NCBI GenBank assembly: GCA_036794825.1
Contig: DAIRGA010000003.1
Coordinates: 62,001-126,000, forward strand
Source of the DNA: RZYY01 sp036794825
Lineage (GTDB): Bacteria; Bacteroidota; Bacteroidia; Bacteroidales; 4484-276
Length of the DNA: 64,000 nt
Direction: 5' to 3'
Position numbers and translations under genes: made by a program. The notes under the pieces were generated by a model. It was not told the origin of the DNA, made no database searches, and was given only the letters and a program-made list of their open reading frames with translations. Shown in pieces: positions 9,333-16,819 of the stretch. Positions within the stretch are counted from its first letter, which is position 1, and the number at the start of each line of letters is the position of its first letter.

Positions 9333-11390
9333 ATGGTTACCAAAGAATTGATTAATCCCACGAGCATCGTTGTTGTGGGTGGTTCAAACGACACCTCCAA
9401 ACCCGGAGGTAAAATCCTTAAAAACCTACTTGACAATGGTTTTCAGGGGGAGTTGTACGTTTCCAATCCAAAAGAATCCTTAGTTCAGGGAATCAAGTCC
9501 TACCAGGATATCTCCGGGCTACCTAAGGTTGACCTTGCTATCATTGCAATTGCTGCCAAATTTACGCTGCCTGCTGTGGAAGAGCTTGCTTTGCGAAAAA
9601 ACACCAGGGCGTTTATCATTCTTTCAGCCGGTTTCGGTGAAGAAAGCGTGACAGGTAAAGAGCTGGAAGACAAGATTGTAGATGTAATCAACTCGGTAAA
9701 CGGATCACTGATCGGACCGAATTGTATTGGCGTTTTGACCCCCAGTCATGCCAGCGTGTTTACAGAACCTATACCAAAACCCGACCCAGAAGGAATTGAT
9801 TTTATTTCTGGCTCGGGCGCCACAGCAGTATTTATCATGGAATCGGCAATTCCGAAAGGATTGACCTTCAACAGTGTTTTTTCGGTTGGAAACAGTGCAC
9901 AGATGGGTGTCGAGGAAATCCTTGAGTACATGGATGAGACTTTCAACCCTGAAAATAGTCCTAAGGTGAAGTTACTTTACATCGAAAACATCAGCAAGCC
10001 GCAAAAGCTGCTGAAACATGCTTCGTCGCTGATAAGAAAGGGTTGCCGGATTGCCGCTGTTAAAGCGGGATCGTCGGAGGCGGGGAGCCGGGCCGCATCA
10101 TCGCATACCGGCGCACTTGCCAGTTCAGATGTTGCAGTGGATTCACTTTTCAGAAAAGCCGGAATCCTGCGTTGCTATGGCCGCGAAGACCTGATTTCGG
10201 TAGCTTCGGTTTTTATGCACAAACCTTTGACCGGGCCAAATATCGCCATTATAACCCATGCCGGAGGCCCGGCGGTAATGCTCACCGATGCACTTTCCAA
10301 TGGACAATTGAAAGTTCCTCATATCACCCACCCGGCTGTCAAAGAGTTGCTCGAAAAGCTCTATCCGGGCTCGTCGGTTGCCAACCCTATTGACTTTCTG
10401 GCAACAGGAACAGCAGAGCAATTAGGAACAATAATAGATTACTGTGATCAACAATTTGATGAAATTGACGGAATGGTGGTTATCTTCGGGACACCGGGGC
10501 TAATCAAAGTGTTTGATGCATACAGGGTTTTAAACGAAAAGATGAAGATTTGCCGCAAGCCGATTTTCCCGGTTTTACCATCTATTCTGACAGCCAGTGA
10601 AGAAGTGGCGGAATTTCTTTCGTTCGGACGAATCAATTTCCCTGATGAAGTAATCCTCGGGCAGGCGCTGTGCAGAGTTTTCCACAATCCGCCACCGGCG
10701 CCCGAACAAATTTCGATGCCAGAAATTGACCATCAGACCATCAGAAAAATCATCGCAGCGAGCAGCGAAGGCTATCTTTCGCCTGACAATGTGCAGGGTT
10801 TACTTGACGCTGCCGGGATTCCACGGGCAGGCGAAGGAGTAGTCACCAACAAAGCCGCTGCTGCCGAAACGGCAACAAAGCTTGGATTTCCCGTTGTGAT
10901 GAAGGTAGTCGGCCCCGTTCATAAGTCGGATGTCGGCGGAGTTGTGCTGAATGTCAAAACTCCGGAGCAAGTAGAAATCGAGTTTGAAAGGATGATTAAA
11001 ATTCCCGACACCACTGCCATTCTTATCCAGCCTATGCTTTCGGGAACAGAACTTTTTGCCGGCGCTAAATTTGAACCCAAATTCGGTCACCTGGTGCTTT
11101 GCGGAATGGGTGGGATTTTCATCGAAGTGTTGAAGGATGTGAGTACCGGACTGGCTCCCTTGTCGGAGGATGAATCACTTCAAATGATCCGCAGGCTGAA
11201 AAGTTATAAGATTATTAAAGGTGTAAGGGGTCAGCAGGGCATCAACGAAAACTGTTTTGCGGATGTTGTACGGAGGCTTTCGGCATTGGTAGCATCTGCA
11301 CCGGAAATCCACGAGCTCGACCTCAATCCGTTGCTTGGCAAAGGCAAACAAGTGATCGCTGTGGATGCAAGGATCAGGATTCAAAAATAA
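9333..11390 (+). CDS. Acetate/acyl-CoA ligase (ADP-forming), fused alpha-beta subunits
   Basis: 685 residues from the ATG at 9333 (MVTKELINPTSIVVVGGSND). A start at 9273 would add 20 residues that do not fit the family. Order of domains: CoA-binding Rossmann (about 1-140), succinyl-CoA-ligase-like domains carrying the phospho-histidine His258 in SSHTGALASSD, then an ATP-grasp beta domain (about 455-685; FPVVMKVVGPVHKSDVGGVVL, GGIFIEVLKDV, ELDLNPLL). The enzyme converts acyl-CoA + ADP + Pi to acid + CoA + ATP, giving substrate-level ATP in fermenters. Acetyl-CoA is the usual substrate, but aryl or branched acyl-CoA forms exist. The fused alpha-beta order is common in bacteria. It is convergent with a small Cys-rich gene. 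Confidence 0.9.
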   Translation: MVTKELINPTSIVVVGGSNDTSKPGGKILKNLLDNGFQGELYVSNPKESLVQGIKSYQDISGLPKVDLAIIAIAAKFTLPAVEELALRKNTRAFIILSAGFGEESVTGKELEDKIVDVINSVNGSLIGPNCIGVLTPSHASVFTEPIPKPDPEGIDFISGSGATAVFIMESAIPKGLTFNSVFSVGNSAQMGVEEILEYMDETFNPENSPKVKLLYIENISKPQKLLKHASSLIRKGCRIAAVKAGSSEAGSRAASSHTGALASSDVAVDSLFRKAGILRCYGREDLISVASVFMHKPLTGPNIAIITHAGGPAVMLTDALSNGQLKVPHITHPAVKELLEKLYPGSSVANPIDFLATGTAEQLGTIIDYCDQQFDEIDGMVVIFGTPGLIKVFDAYRVLNEKMKICRKPIFPVLPSILTASEEVAEFLSFGRINFPDEVILGQALCRVFHNPPPAPEQISMPEIDHQTIRKIIAASSEGYLSPDNVQGLLDAAGIPRAGEGVVTNKAAAAETATKLGFPVVMKVVGPVHKSDVGGVVLNVKTPEQVEIEFERMIKIPDTTAILIQPMLSGTELFAGAKFEPKFGHLVLCGMGGIFIEVLKDVSTGLAPLSEDESLQMIRRLKSYKIIKGVRGQQGINENCFADVVRRLSALVASAPEIHELDLNPLLGKGKQVIAVDARIRIQK

Positions 11391-11404
11391 TATGTTAATG
11401 GATT

Positions 11405-11674
11405 CTATGCCATTACTTTAGCCCCAAGAAATACTTCTACGGACTGCTTTTGCTTCAAAGCAAAAAGATGGCACTTTTTACAATCCTCTCTGTTTTCGTC
11501 ATGCTGGCTGCAACCGAGCAACTCGTTGGTATAGGTCACAACATCTTCGGCGTAGATCTCTTTTTCCACAGGACGATTAGTGTGGTTTATTTTTCGTTTG
11601 CTTTCGAGGAGCAAACTGCGGTTTTTCTGGTGGATGGGGCAATTGATGACATAGATGGTACCGTTGTTTTTCAT
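11405..11674 (-). CDS. Small Cys/His-containing protein of unknown function
   Basis: 89 residues, soluble, no signal peptide. Four cysteines lie in CPIHQK near the N-terminus and in CSQHDENREDCKKCHLFA in the middle. The spacing C-x9-C-x2-C-H with a nearby His could bind zinc or a metal cluster, but it matches no family I know. The gene is convergent with the acyl-CoA synthetase (14 bp between stops) and has no partner. Codon use is unremarkable. It could be a genuine Bacteroidetes-specific small protein; a chance open frame is less likely because of the ordered Cys pattern. Confidence 0.5.
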   Translation of the reverse strand: MKNNGTIYVINCPIHQKNRSLLLESKRKINHTNRPVEKEIYAEDVVTYTNELLGCSQHDENREDCKKCHLFALKQKQSVEVFLGAKVMA

Positions 11675-11977
11675 ACCCTTTTGTTAAGTTAGTAACTCAA
11701 GATCTCCAAGTTCTGGTCAAAACTAATCGGCAAAGCTAAAGCAAAATCCAGGTAAAATGGACCACTTTGCAACCTTAAAAAAAGTGAAAAGCAACTTCAA
11801 ACATGCGTTTGAAATTGAATATCAATTCATTGCAGAACAAAAAAGTTATCAACACCAAAACGATCAAAGTGGTCGAATTCCGGTTGGTAATCCGGCAAAA
11901 TCGTGTGAGAATTTCAATGCCAATGAGGCTTTGACAAATTTGAAAGCACTTTGATTTTCATTTGGATGACACTGAGC
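11675..11977 (+). other. Intergenic stretch, nothing convincing
   Basis: About 300 bp between the small Cys-rich gene and the thiolase gene. It contains a 65-codon open frame on the plus strand (11757-11954) with low-complexity polar content and no recognisable promoter or family signature. I see no terminator or RNA gene here. Confidence 0.5.
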
Positions 11978-13162
11978 CTACTGAACCCTCAAATTTTCGA
12001 TCACTACAGAGGAGGCTCCGCCGCCGCCATTGCAAAGGCCGGCTACTCCAAAGCGTGCATTATTTTGATGAAGAATGTTCACCAGTGTCACCAGGATTCG
12101 TGCTCCGGTAGCGCCCAGCGGATGGCCTAATGAGACGCCGCTTCCCCAGATATTCACCTTAGCAGGATCGAGGTTGAGGTCTTGAATAGCGGCAATCGAA
12201 ACTACTGCAAAAGCTTCGTTAATCTCAAAAAAATCTATCTGATCAAGCGTGAGCCCTGCTTTGGCTATCGCTTTCGGGATTGCTTTGGATGGCGCAGTTG
12301 TGAACCATTCCGGCGCCTGCTCAGCATCGGCATACCCGAGAATTCTGGCCAGGGGTTGCACGCCGAGTTCCTGCGCTTTCTCCTTACTCATTAGCACCAG
12401 TGCAGCAGCGCCATCGTTGATCGTTGATGCGTTTGCAGCCGTAACGGTTCCTTCTTTACTGAATACCGGTTTCAGCTCAGGAATTTTTTCGAAATTGACG
12501 TTTTTGTACTCTTCATCCTCCCCGATCAATGTGATACCTTTTTTGGTTTTTAGCTCCAGCGAAACGATTTCAGGCTTGAACTTTCCCTCCAGCACAGCAT
12601 TTGCAGCTCTTTTGTAAGATTCGATAGCGACGGCATCCTGAGCTTCGCGGCTGATTCCTTTGGCCCTGGCCGTATTATCGGCAGCATTTCCCATGTGATA
12701 GTCGTGGTAAACGTCCCACAGCCCGTCCTTAATCATGCCATCAACCAACTGACCGTGCCCCAGTTTCAAGCCTTTGCGCACACTGCTGATGTAATGCGGC
12801 ACATTGGACATGCTTTCCATCCCGCCGGCTACCACCACATCGTTGTCGCCAAGCATAATGGACTGGGCGCCAAACATAACGGTTTTTAATCCCGACGAGC
12901 AGACTTTGTTGATCGTGGTGCAATGGACCGTATCGGGTAAGCCTGCAAAAAGTGCCGCTTGCCTTGCCGGCGCCTGCCCGAGGTTAGCCGATAGGACATT
13001 GCCCATCAGTACTTCATCCACATCCTGCGGAGTGATACCCGCTTTCAATATAGCCCCTTTAATGGCCTCTGCACCCAGTTGGGTTGCCGTAAACGAAGAT
13101 AACGCGCCCCCAAAACTTCCGATGGGTGTACGCACTGCCGAAATGATGTAAACTTCTTTCAT
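11978..13162 (-). CDS. Acetyl-CoA C-acetyltransferase (thiolase)
   Basis: 394 residues from the ATG at 13162, which gives the normal thiolase start MKEVYIISAVRTPIGSFGG. The open frame continues 80 codons upstream, but that part is antisense to the rhomboid gene and is not thiolase. Catalytic residues: acyl-accepting Cys88 (NKVCSSGLK), His in GHPLGATGAR near 350 and the second Cys in LCNGGGGASS near 380; AGGMESMSN is also typical. It condenses two acetyl-CoA to acetoacetyl-CoA or runs in reverse in fatty or amino acid breakdown. It starts one base after the rhomboid gene stop, so the two are cotranscribed. Confidence 0.93.
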   Translation of the reverse strand: MKEVYIISAVRTPIGSFGGALSSFTATQLGAEAIKGAILKAGITPQDVDEVLMGNVLSANLGQAPARQAALFAGLPDTVHCTTINKVCSSGLKTVMFGAQSIMLGDNDVVVAGGMESMSNVPHYISSVRKGLKLGHGQLVDGMIKDGLWDVYHDYHMGNAADNTARAKGISREAQDAVAIESYKRAANAVLEGKFKPEIVSLELKTKKGITLIGEDEEYKNVNFEKIPELKPVFSKEGTVTAANASTINDGAAALVLMSKEKAQELGVQPLARILGYADAEQAPEWFTTAPSKAIPKAIAKAGLTLDQIDFFEINEAFAVVSIAAIQDLNLDPAKVNIWGSGVSLGHPLGATGARILVTLVNILHQNNARFGVAGLCNGGGGASSVVIENLRVQ

Positions 13163-13163
13163 T

Positions 13164-13937
13164 TTAGATAGATGATTTTGGTGATTGATCTGTATTTTCT
13201 TCTGGTTTAGATGATTCCCTGTAAACATAGTTAATCTGTGTAACCTCTTTGTTTTGCCCGGGTTCAGGTTCCTTTTTTTGGGCAGGTTTAACTTTCCAGT
13301 AGGCATCCGGGTCGTCATCCTCATCCGGTTCGTCAACCATTTCCCAACTGTACAGCTTGCGCTCCGGGCCTCCCTCGTTGCGATAGAAATAAGCCAGGAC
13401 AATGCCGGCTACCATTCCCATCAAATGCGACTCCCAGGAGATATTTTTTTGAGGAAAAAGTTCGGGAAAAATCCCCCAGACCATGCTTCCATATAAAAAG
13501 GCTACGAGAAATGTTACGGCAAGCAAGCGATTGTCTTTGCGAAATATACCGCTGAAAAAGAGGAAAAACGCCAGCGAGTAAACCACCCCGCTTGCTCCAA
13601 TGTGATAAGATTCTCGTCCAAGAACCCAAACCCAAAAACCGGTAAGGATCCAGGACAGAACCAAAACCCGCCAGGCGATGCTCCGATAAACATAAAACAA
13701 CAACGATCCAAGCACAAGCATCGGAAAGCTGTTGGCCGTAAGGTGCGCCATATCAGCGTGGATGAAAGGCGCGGTGACAATGCCAGTAAGACCATCGAGC
13801 TTCAGCGGAAACACTCCTAACCACACCAGTTCATTCCCCGAAATCAATTCAATAACTTTAACCAGCCACATCAAACCGACAATCAGAGCCGGGTAATAGA
13901 AACTGTTGAGTAATTTAGACTTTTCTGACTGTTGCAT
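13164..13937 (-). CDS. Rhomboid family intramembrane serine protease
   Basis: 257 residues with six predicted membrane helices (about 14-33, 68-86, 88-108, 112-131, 138-156 and 171-187). The Ser-His dyad is visible: Ser116 in IGASGVVYSL and His171 in SWESHLMGMVAG; HADMAHLTANSFPML matches the HxxxHLxxN region before it. Rhomboids cleave membrane-spanning substrates within the bilayer. A ~70-residue acidic and Pro-rich cytosolic tail (DEPDEDDDPDAYW...) follows the last helix and looks disordered. It is the first gene of a two-gene transcript with the thiolase; the pairing has no obvious metabolic logic. Confidence 0.9.
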   Translation of the reverse strand: MQQSEKSKLLNSFYYPALIVGLMWLVKVIELISGNELVWLGVFPLKLDGLTGIVTAPFIHADMAHLTANSFPMLVLGSLLFYVYRSIAWRVLVLSWILTGFWVWVLGRESYHIGASGVVYSLAFFLFFSGIFRKDNRLLAVTFLVAFLYGSMVWGIFPELFPQKNISWESHLMGMVAGIVLAYFYRNEGGPERKLYSWEMVDEPDEDDDPDAYWKVKPAQKKEPEPGQNKEVTQINYVYRESSKPEENTDQSPKSSI

Positions 13938-13980
13938 GTTCGAGGGTTTTTCGATAACGAATTAACAAATCATCAGGTCG

Positions 13981-13988
13981 CAAATGTA
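13981..13988 (-). promoter_or_regulatory. Bacteroidetes -7 element for rhomboid-thiolase
   Basis: On the minus strand TACATTTG fits TAnnTTTG exactly; it lies 44 bp upstream of the rhomboid ATG. Confidence 0.5.
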
Positions 13989-14155
13989 AACGAAAAGAGT
14001 GATTTGACAGCCAACGGTTTGAAACGTTATTTTTTCGAAACCTGAAAATCGGCTCGATGCATACTATTGCGCGCGCAGACCAATTCGCCTTCCTAAAGCG
14101 CTTTCTTTCAGCAGGGTTACTTAAACTCCGGGCTGATTTGGAGGCTTTCTTCCGA

Positions 14156-14183
14156 TAAATAAAAAAGCGGCTTTCACCGCTTT
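14156..14183 (-). terminator. Rho-independent terminator after the GIN/barrel gene
   Basis: Minus strand: AAAGCGG, a 6-nt loop, CCGCTTT and then TTTATTTAT. It begins about 27 bp past the stop of the 499-residue gene. Confidence 0.85.
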
Positions 14184-14209
14184 ATTTGTTTCATTTTATC
14201 CAACAGGTC

Positions 14210-15709
14210 TTACCAACCTGAAAAGGAAAGCCCGATGGCAAAAGGATAGAGTTCGGGGCCTTCGCCACTTTTGAACAAAGTATTGAGTGAGTAGGTTCCG
14301 TAAAGATTCAGCACTCCCCAGCCGATCCTGGCTGTAACATCGTATTTGAACGGGCTCATATGGAAGGATTCCCGGTCTTTGGTAACATTCCGTTCATCAT
14401 CTTTTTCCATCATTTTGGTCCATGTGCGGAAACGCCACCCCAGGATCATACCGGCCGCGATATGAAAGCTGTTCACATTGGCATTGGGATTGGTCTGGTA
14501 TTCAAACAATAAAGGCAGAGTCAGGTAATTATTCACTACCTTACTTTTTTTCCAGTTTGTGGTATTATCGGTATAGCCGTAAATCAGCGCTGAATCGTTT
14601 ACCAGGACCAGTTGTCTGTCATCGAACCGGTAATTATTCCAGCGCAACCCCAAACCAGTAACCACACCGAATTTGTTATTCACAAGGTTGAAATCCTGCT
14701 CGAAGAAATTGATACCAACGTCAATGGATTTTTCATAGCTAAGGTCAAGAAAATCATAGCCAGCAGGCATTGCAATATTGAAATTGTTATCAACATAACC
14801 ATTCACGCCAAGGTCAACTCCGGCCCAATGCCCGTTGAATTTTTCCCTCTTTCCCTTCTTGTACGAAACATTTCCTTTCTCATCCACTACCAATGATTTG
14901 TTGCCCACGGTAACCACGGTGGAGTCGTCGTCAATTACTTCAATATTAATTCCTGCAGCGGTAACCTTGGTGTATTTGCCATCTTCCTCCACCACCACGG
15001 TTTTGGTTGTGCTTGTACCTTTGCCTTTATTTTCGATGCTGGGCTCGCCCAAAATTCTGACATCGCTGGCGCCGCTTGTTTCGGTGTTGACGTTTTCGGT
15101 GGCGTTAACCGTTACATTGGAGGCGCCGCTTGCTTTAACATCAGTAGATTGAGTTATCAGCTCCTTTGCCTTGACATTGGAAGCCCCGCTGGCGGTGATG
15201 TTGCTTTGACCGGCATTACCGCTGAGGTCAACGTCGGAAGCGCCGCTGGCATTCACTGTTAGCAGGTCCGCATTCAGTTCAACATCAATCTCAGAAGCTC
15301 CTGATGCGATGATCTCAATTGCTTCAGCCTTAAGTGCGTTATTAGTTTCCAGCTTGGCGGCGCCACTCAGGTTGATATGGTTGATTTGCGGAGCGGTAAC
15401 ATAGATGTTGAGCTTCGTTGCATTCCGGATACCTGACGAATTGATTTTTAACTTGCCTCCCTGAACTTTGGTCTCAATGACATCCAGGAGATTTTCATCG
15501 GATTCGACGACCACGCTTGTTTGGTCTTTAATGGTTAAATAGACCACAAAGGCGCCGCCGGCTTCAATTCCGGTGAAGGTGTCAACGTCGCGCTCCTGGC
15601 TTACCACGTTTTTGTTGCCTGTTAACCTTTGCGCTGATATAGTGCCCGATGCGAATAAAACAAACGCAACAACAAACAGCACTGACAGAATTTCAATTTT
15701 TCTTTTCAT
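14210..15709 (-). CDS. Head-GIN domain protein fused to a C-terminal outer-membrane barrel-like domain
   Basis: 499 residues with a signal peptide (about 1-26, ending GTISAQ). Residues ~35-235 form a DUF2807 head GIN domain, a right-handed beta-helix marked by the recurring SGAS tetrapeptide (ASGASEIDV, ASGASDVDL, ASGASNVKA, TSGASDVRI). A linker ~240-290 is followed by a C-terminal part (~295-499) with alternating strands and a terminal aromatic (FAIGLSFSGW), like PorT-type barrels. The family is labelled a putative adhesin by annotation only; its role is unknown. Most head-GIN proteins stop after the beta-helix, so this protein would display a helix from an outer-membrane barrel. It is a single-gene unit with its own terminator. 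Confidence 0.8.
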   Translation of the reverse strand: MKRKIEILSVLFVVAFVLFASGTISAQRLTGNKNVVSQERDVDTFTGIEAGGAFVVYLTIKDQTSVVVESDENLLDVIETKVQGGKLKINSSGIRNATKLNIYVTAPQINHINLSGAAKLETNNALKAEAIEIIASGASEIDVELNADLLTVNASGASDVDLSGNAGQSNITASGASNVKAKELITQSTDVKASGASNVTVNATENVNTETSGASDVRILGEPSIENKGKGTSTTKTVVVEEDGKYTKVTAAGINIEVIDDDSTVVTVGNKSLVVDEKGNVSYKKGKREKFNGHWAGVDLGVNGYVDNNFNIAMPAGYDFLDLSYEKSIDVGINFFEQDFNLVNNKFGVVTGLGLRWNNYRFDDRQLVLVNDSALIYGYTDNTTNWKKSKVVNNYLTLPLLFEYQTNPNANVNSFHIAAGMILGWRFRTWTKMMEKDDERNVTKDRESFHMSPFKYDVTARIGWGVLNLYGTYSLNTLFKSGEGPELYPFAIGLSFSGW

Positions 15710-15980
15710 GATGGATTTGTTTAAATTTCGGGGGTATGACGTGAGGAGTGGTTTGGATGTTACATCATGAAAAATCTGTATTGAACTTTCAGGCTTGAAT
15801 TCGGGTTAAATTCTATCTAAATATATATATTTCAATTGGTTACAATAGCTCTTTCAAAATCTTACAGCACACATTTAGTTGAAAAAATCCATTGGCATAA
15901 AAAATTTCGCACGCGATGAGAAGGCGGCATCAAAGTGATTCAGATGATAAATCGCTGTAATTCAACAAATAAAAAAGGCT

Positions 15981-16817
15981 TTAGCGAAGGATTTCAACGA
16001 GATTTCCCACTAGTCTGCTAGCGCCAATCCTAAACCACGTTTTATCGAGCCAGGCATCGCCAAGCACTTCCCTCACCATAAGATAATAGTGCAGCGCATC
16101 CTTTGGCTCGGCAATAGCGCCAGCGGGTTTTACACCAATCATTTTCCTCGTTTTCTGGTGATATTCCCTGATGGTATCGAGCATGATAAGAAATGCCTCA
16201 GGTGTGGCTGCTGGTTTAATCTTTCCGGTAGAGGTTTTCAGGAAATCGGCGCCGCCAAGGATGGCGCATTCACAGGCTTTGCGTATAATGGCAACACTCT
16301 CTAATTCACCAGTTTCAAGGATTACCTTCATCCGGATCTTTCCACAGGCTGCCTTCATTTGAGAGATTTCATCTCTAAGCTCGTCCCATTTTTCGGTCAA
16401 CGCAAGGCTGCGTGAAATCACAACATCCACCTCGTCAGCGCCAGCCTGCACTGCAAAAGCGATTTCCTGCACTTTCAGATGAACCGGCAACTGTCCGGAA
16501 GGAAAACCACCGGCAACGGTAGCCACTTCAATAGGTTTATTCGCCAACAACTTCCTGGCGTGTGCCACAAAAGGCATGTAAATGCAAACCGCAGCCACGG
16601 TTGCTGAACAGGCATCCGTCAGCGACAAAGCATAATGGCAAAGTGTGGAGATCTTATCGTTGGTGTCGCTTCCTTCCAAAGTTGTAAGATCAACATGTCC
16701 AAGTATTCTGCCGTATAATTCCTGTACTTCAGCATGAGGAAGCTGAATATTCCTGATCTGCTCAGCCCTTGCTGTGAGATCGTTTTGGGTAAAACCGTAT
16801 TTATCGAAAATTATCAT
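15981..16817 (-). CDS. deoC: Deoxyribose-phosphate aldolase
   Basis: 278 residues, slightly longer than the ~220-260 typical for DeoC. It cleaves 2-deoxyribose 5-phosphate to glyceraldehyde 3-phosphate and acetaldehyde by a class I Schiff-base mechanism. The catalytic set is intact: Lys194 (DFLKTSTGK), the second Lys230 (GVKPAGAI) and Asp131 (EVDVVI). The N-terminal ~40 residues are an added helix. It begins 2 bp after the stop of the KamA-like gene and is the second gene of that transcript. This is not the usual deoxynucleoside operon (no phosphorylase or deaminase nearby), although thyA lies about 4 kb away on the other strand. Confidence 0.95.
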   Translation of the reverse strand: MIIFDKYGFTQNDLTARAEQIRNIQLPHAEVQELYGRILGHVDLTTLEGSDTNDKISTLCHYALSLTDACSATVAAVCIYMPFVAHARKLLANKPIEVATVAGGFPSGQLPVHLKVQEIAFAVQAGADEVDVVISRSLALTEKWDELRDEISQMKAACGKIRMKVILETGELESVAIIRKACECAILGGADFLKTSTGKIKPAATPEAFLIMLDTIREYHQKTRKMIGVKPAGAIAEPKDALHYYLMVREVLGDAWLDKTWFRIGASRLVGNLVEILR

Positions 16818-16819
16818 AG

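Noticed and set aside
11757..11954. 65-codon plus-strand open frame
   Set aside because: Low-complexity polar content, no promoter and no recognisable features.
13163..13402. 80-codon N-terminal extension of the thiolase
   Set aside because: It is antisense to the rhomboid gene end, is rich in unlikely residues, and the family start MKEVYIISAVRTP lies exactly at 13162.
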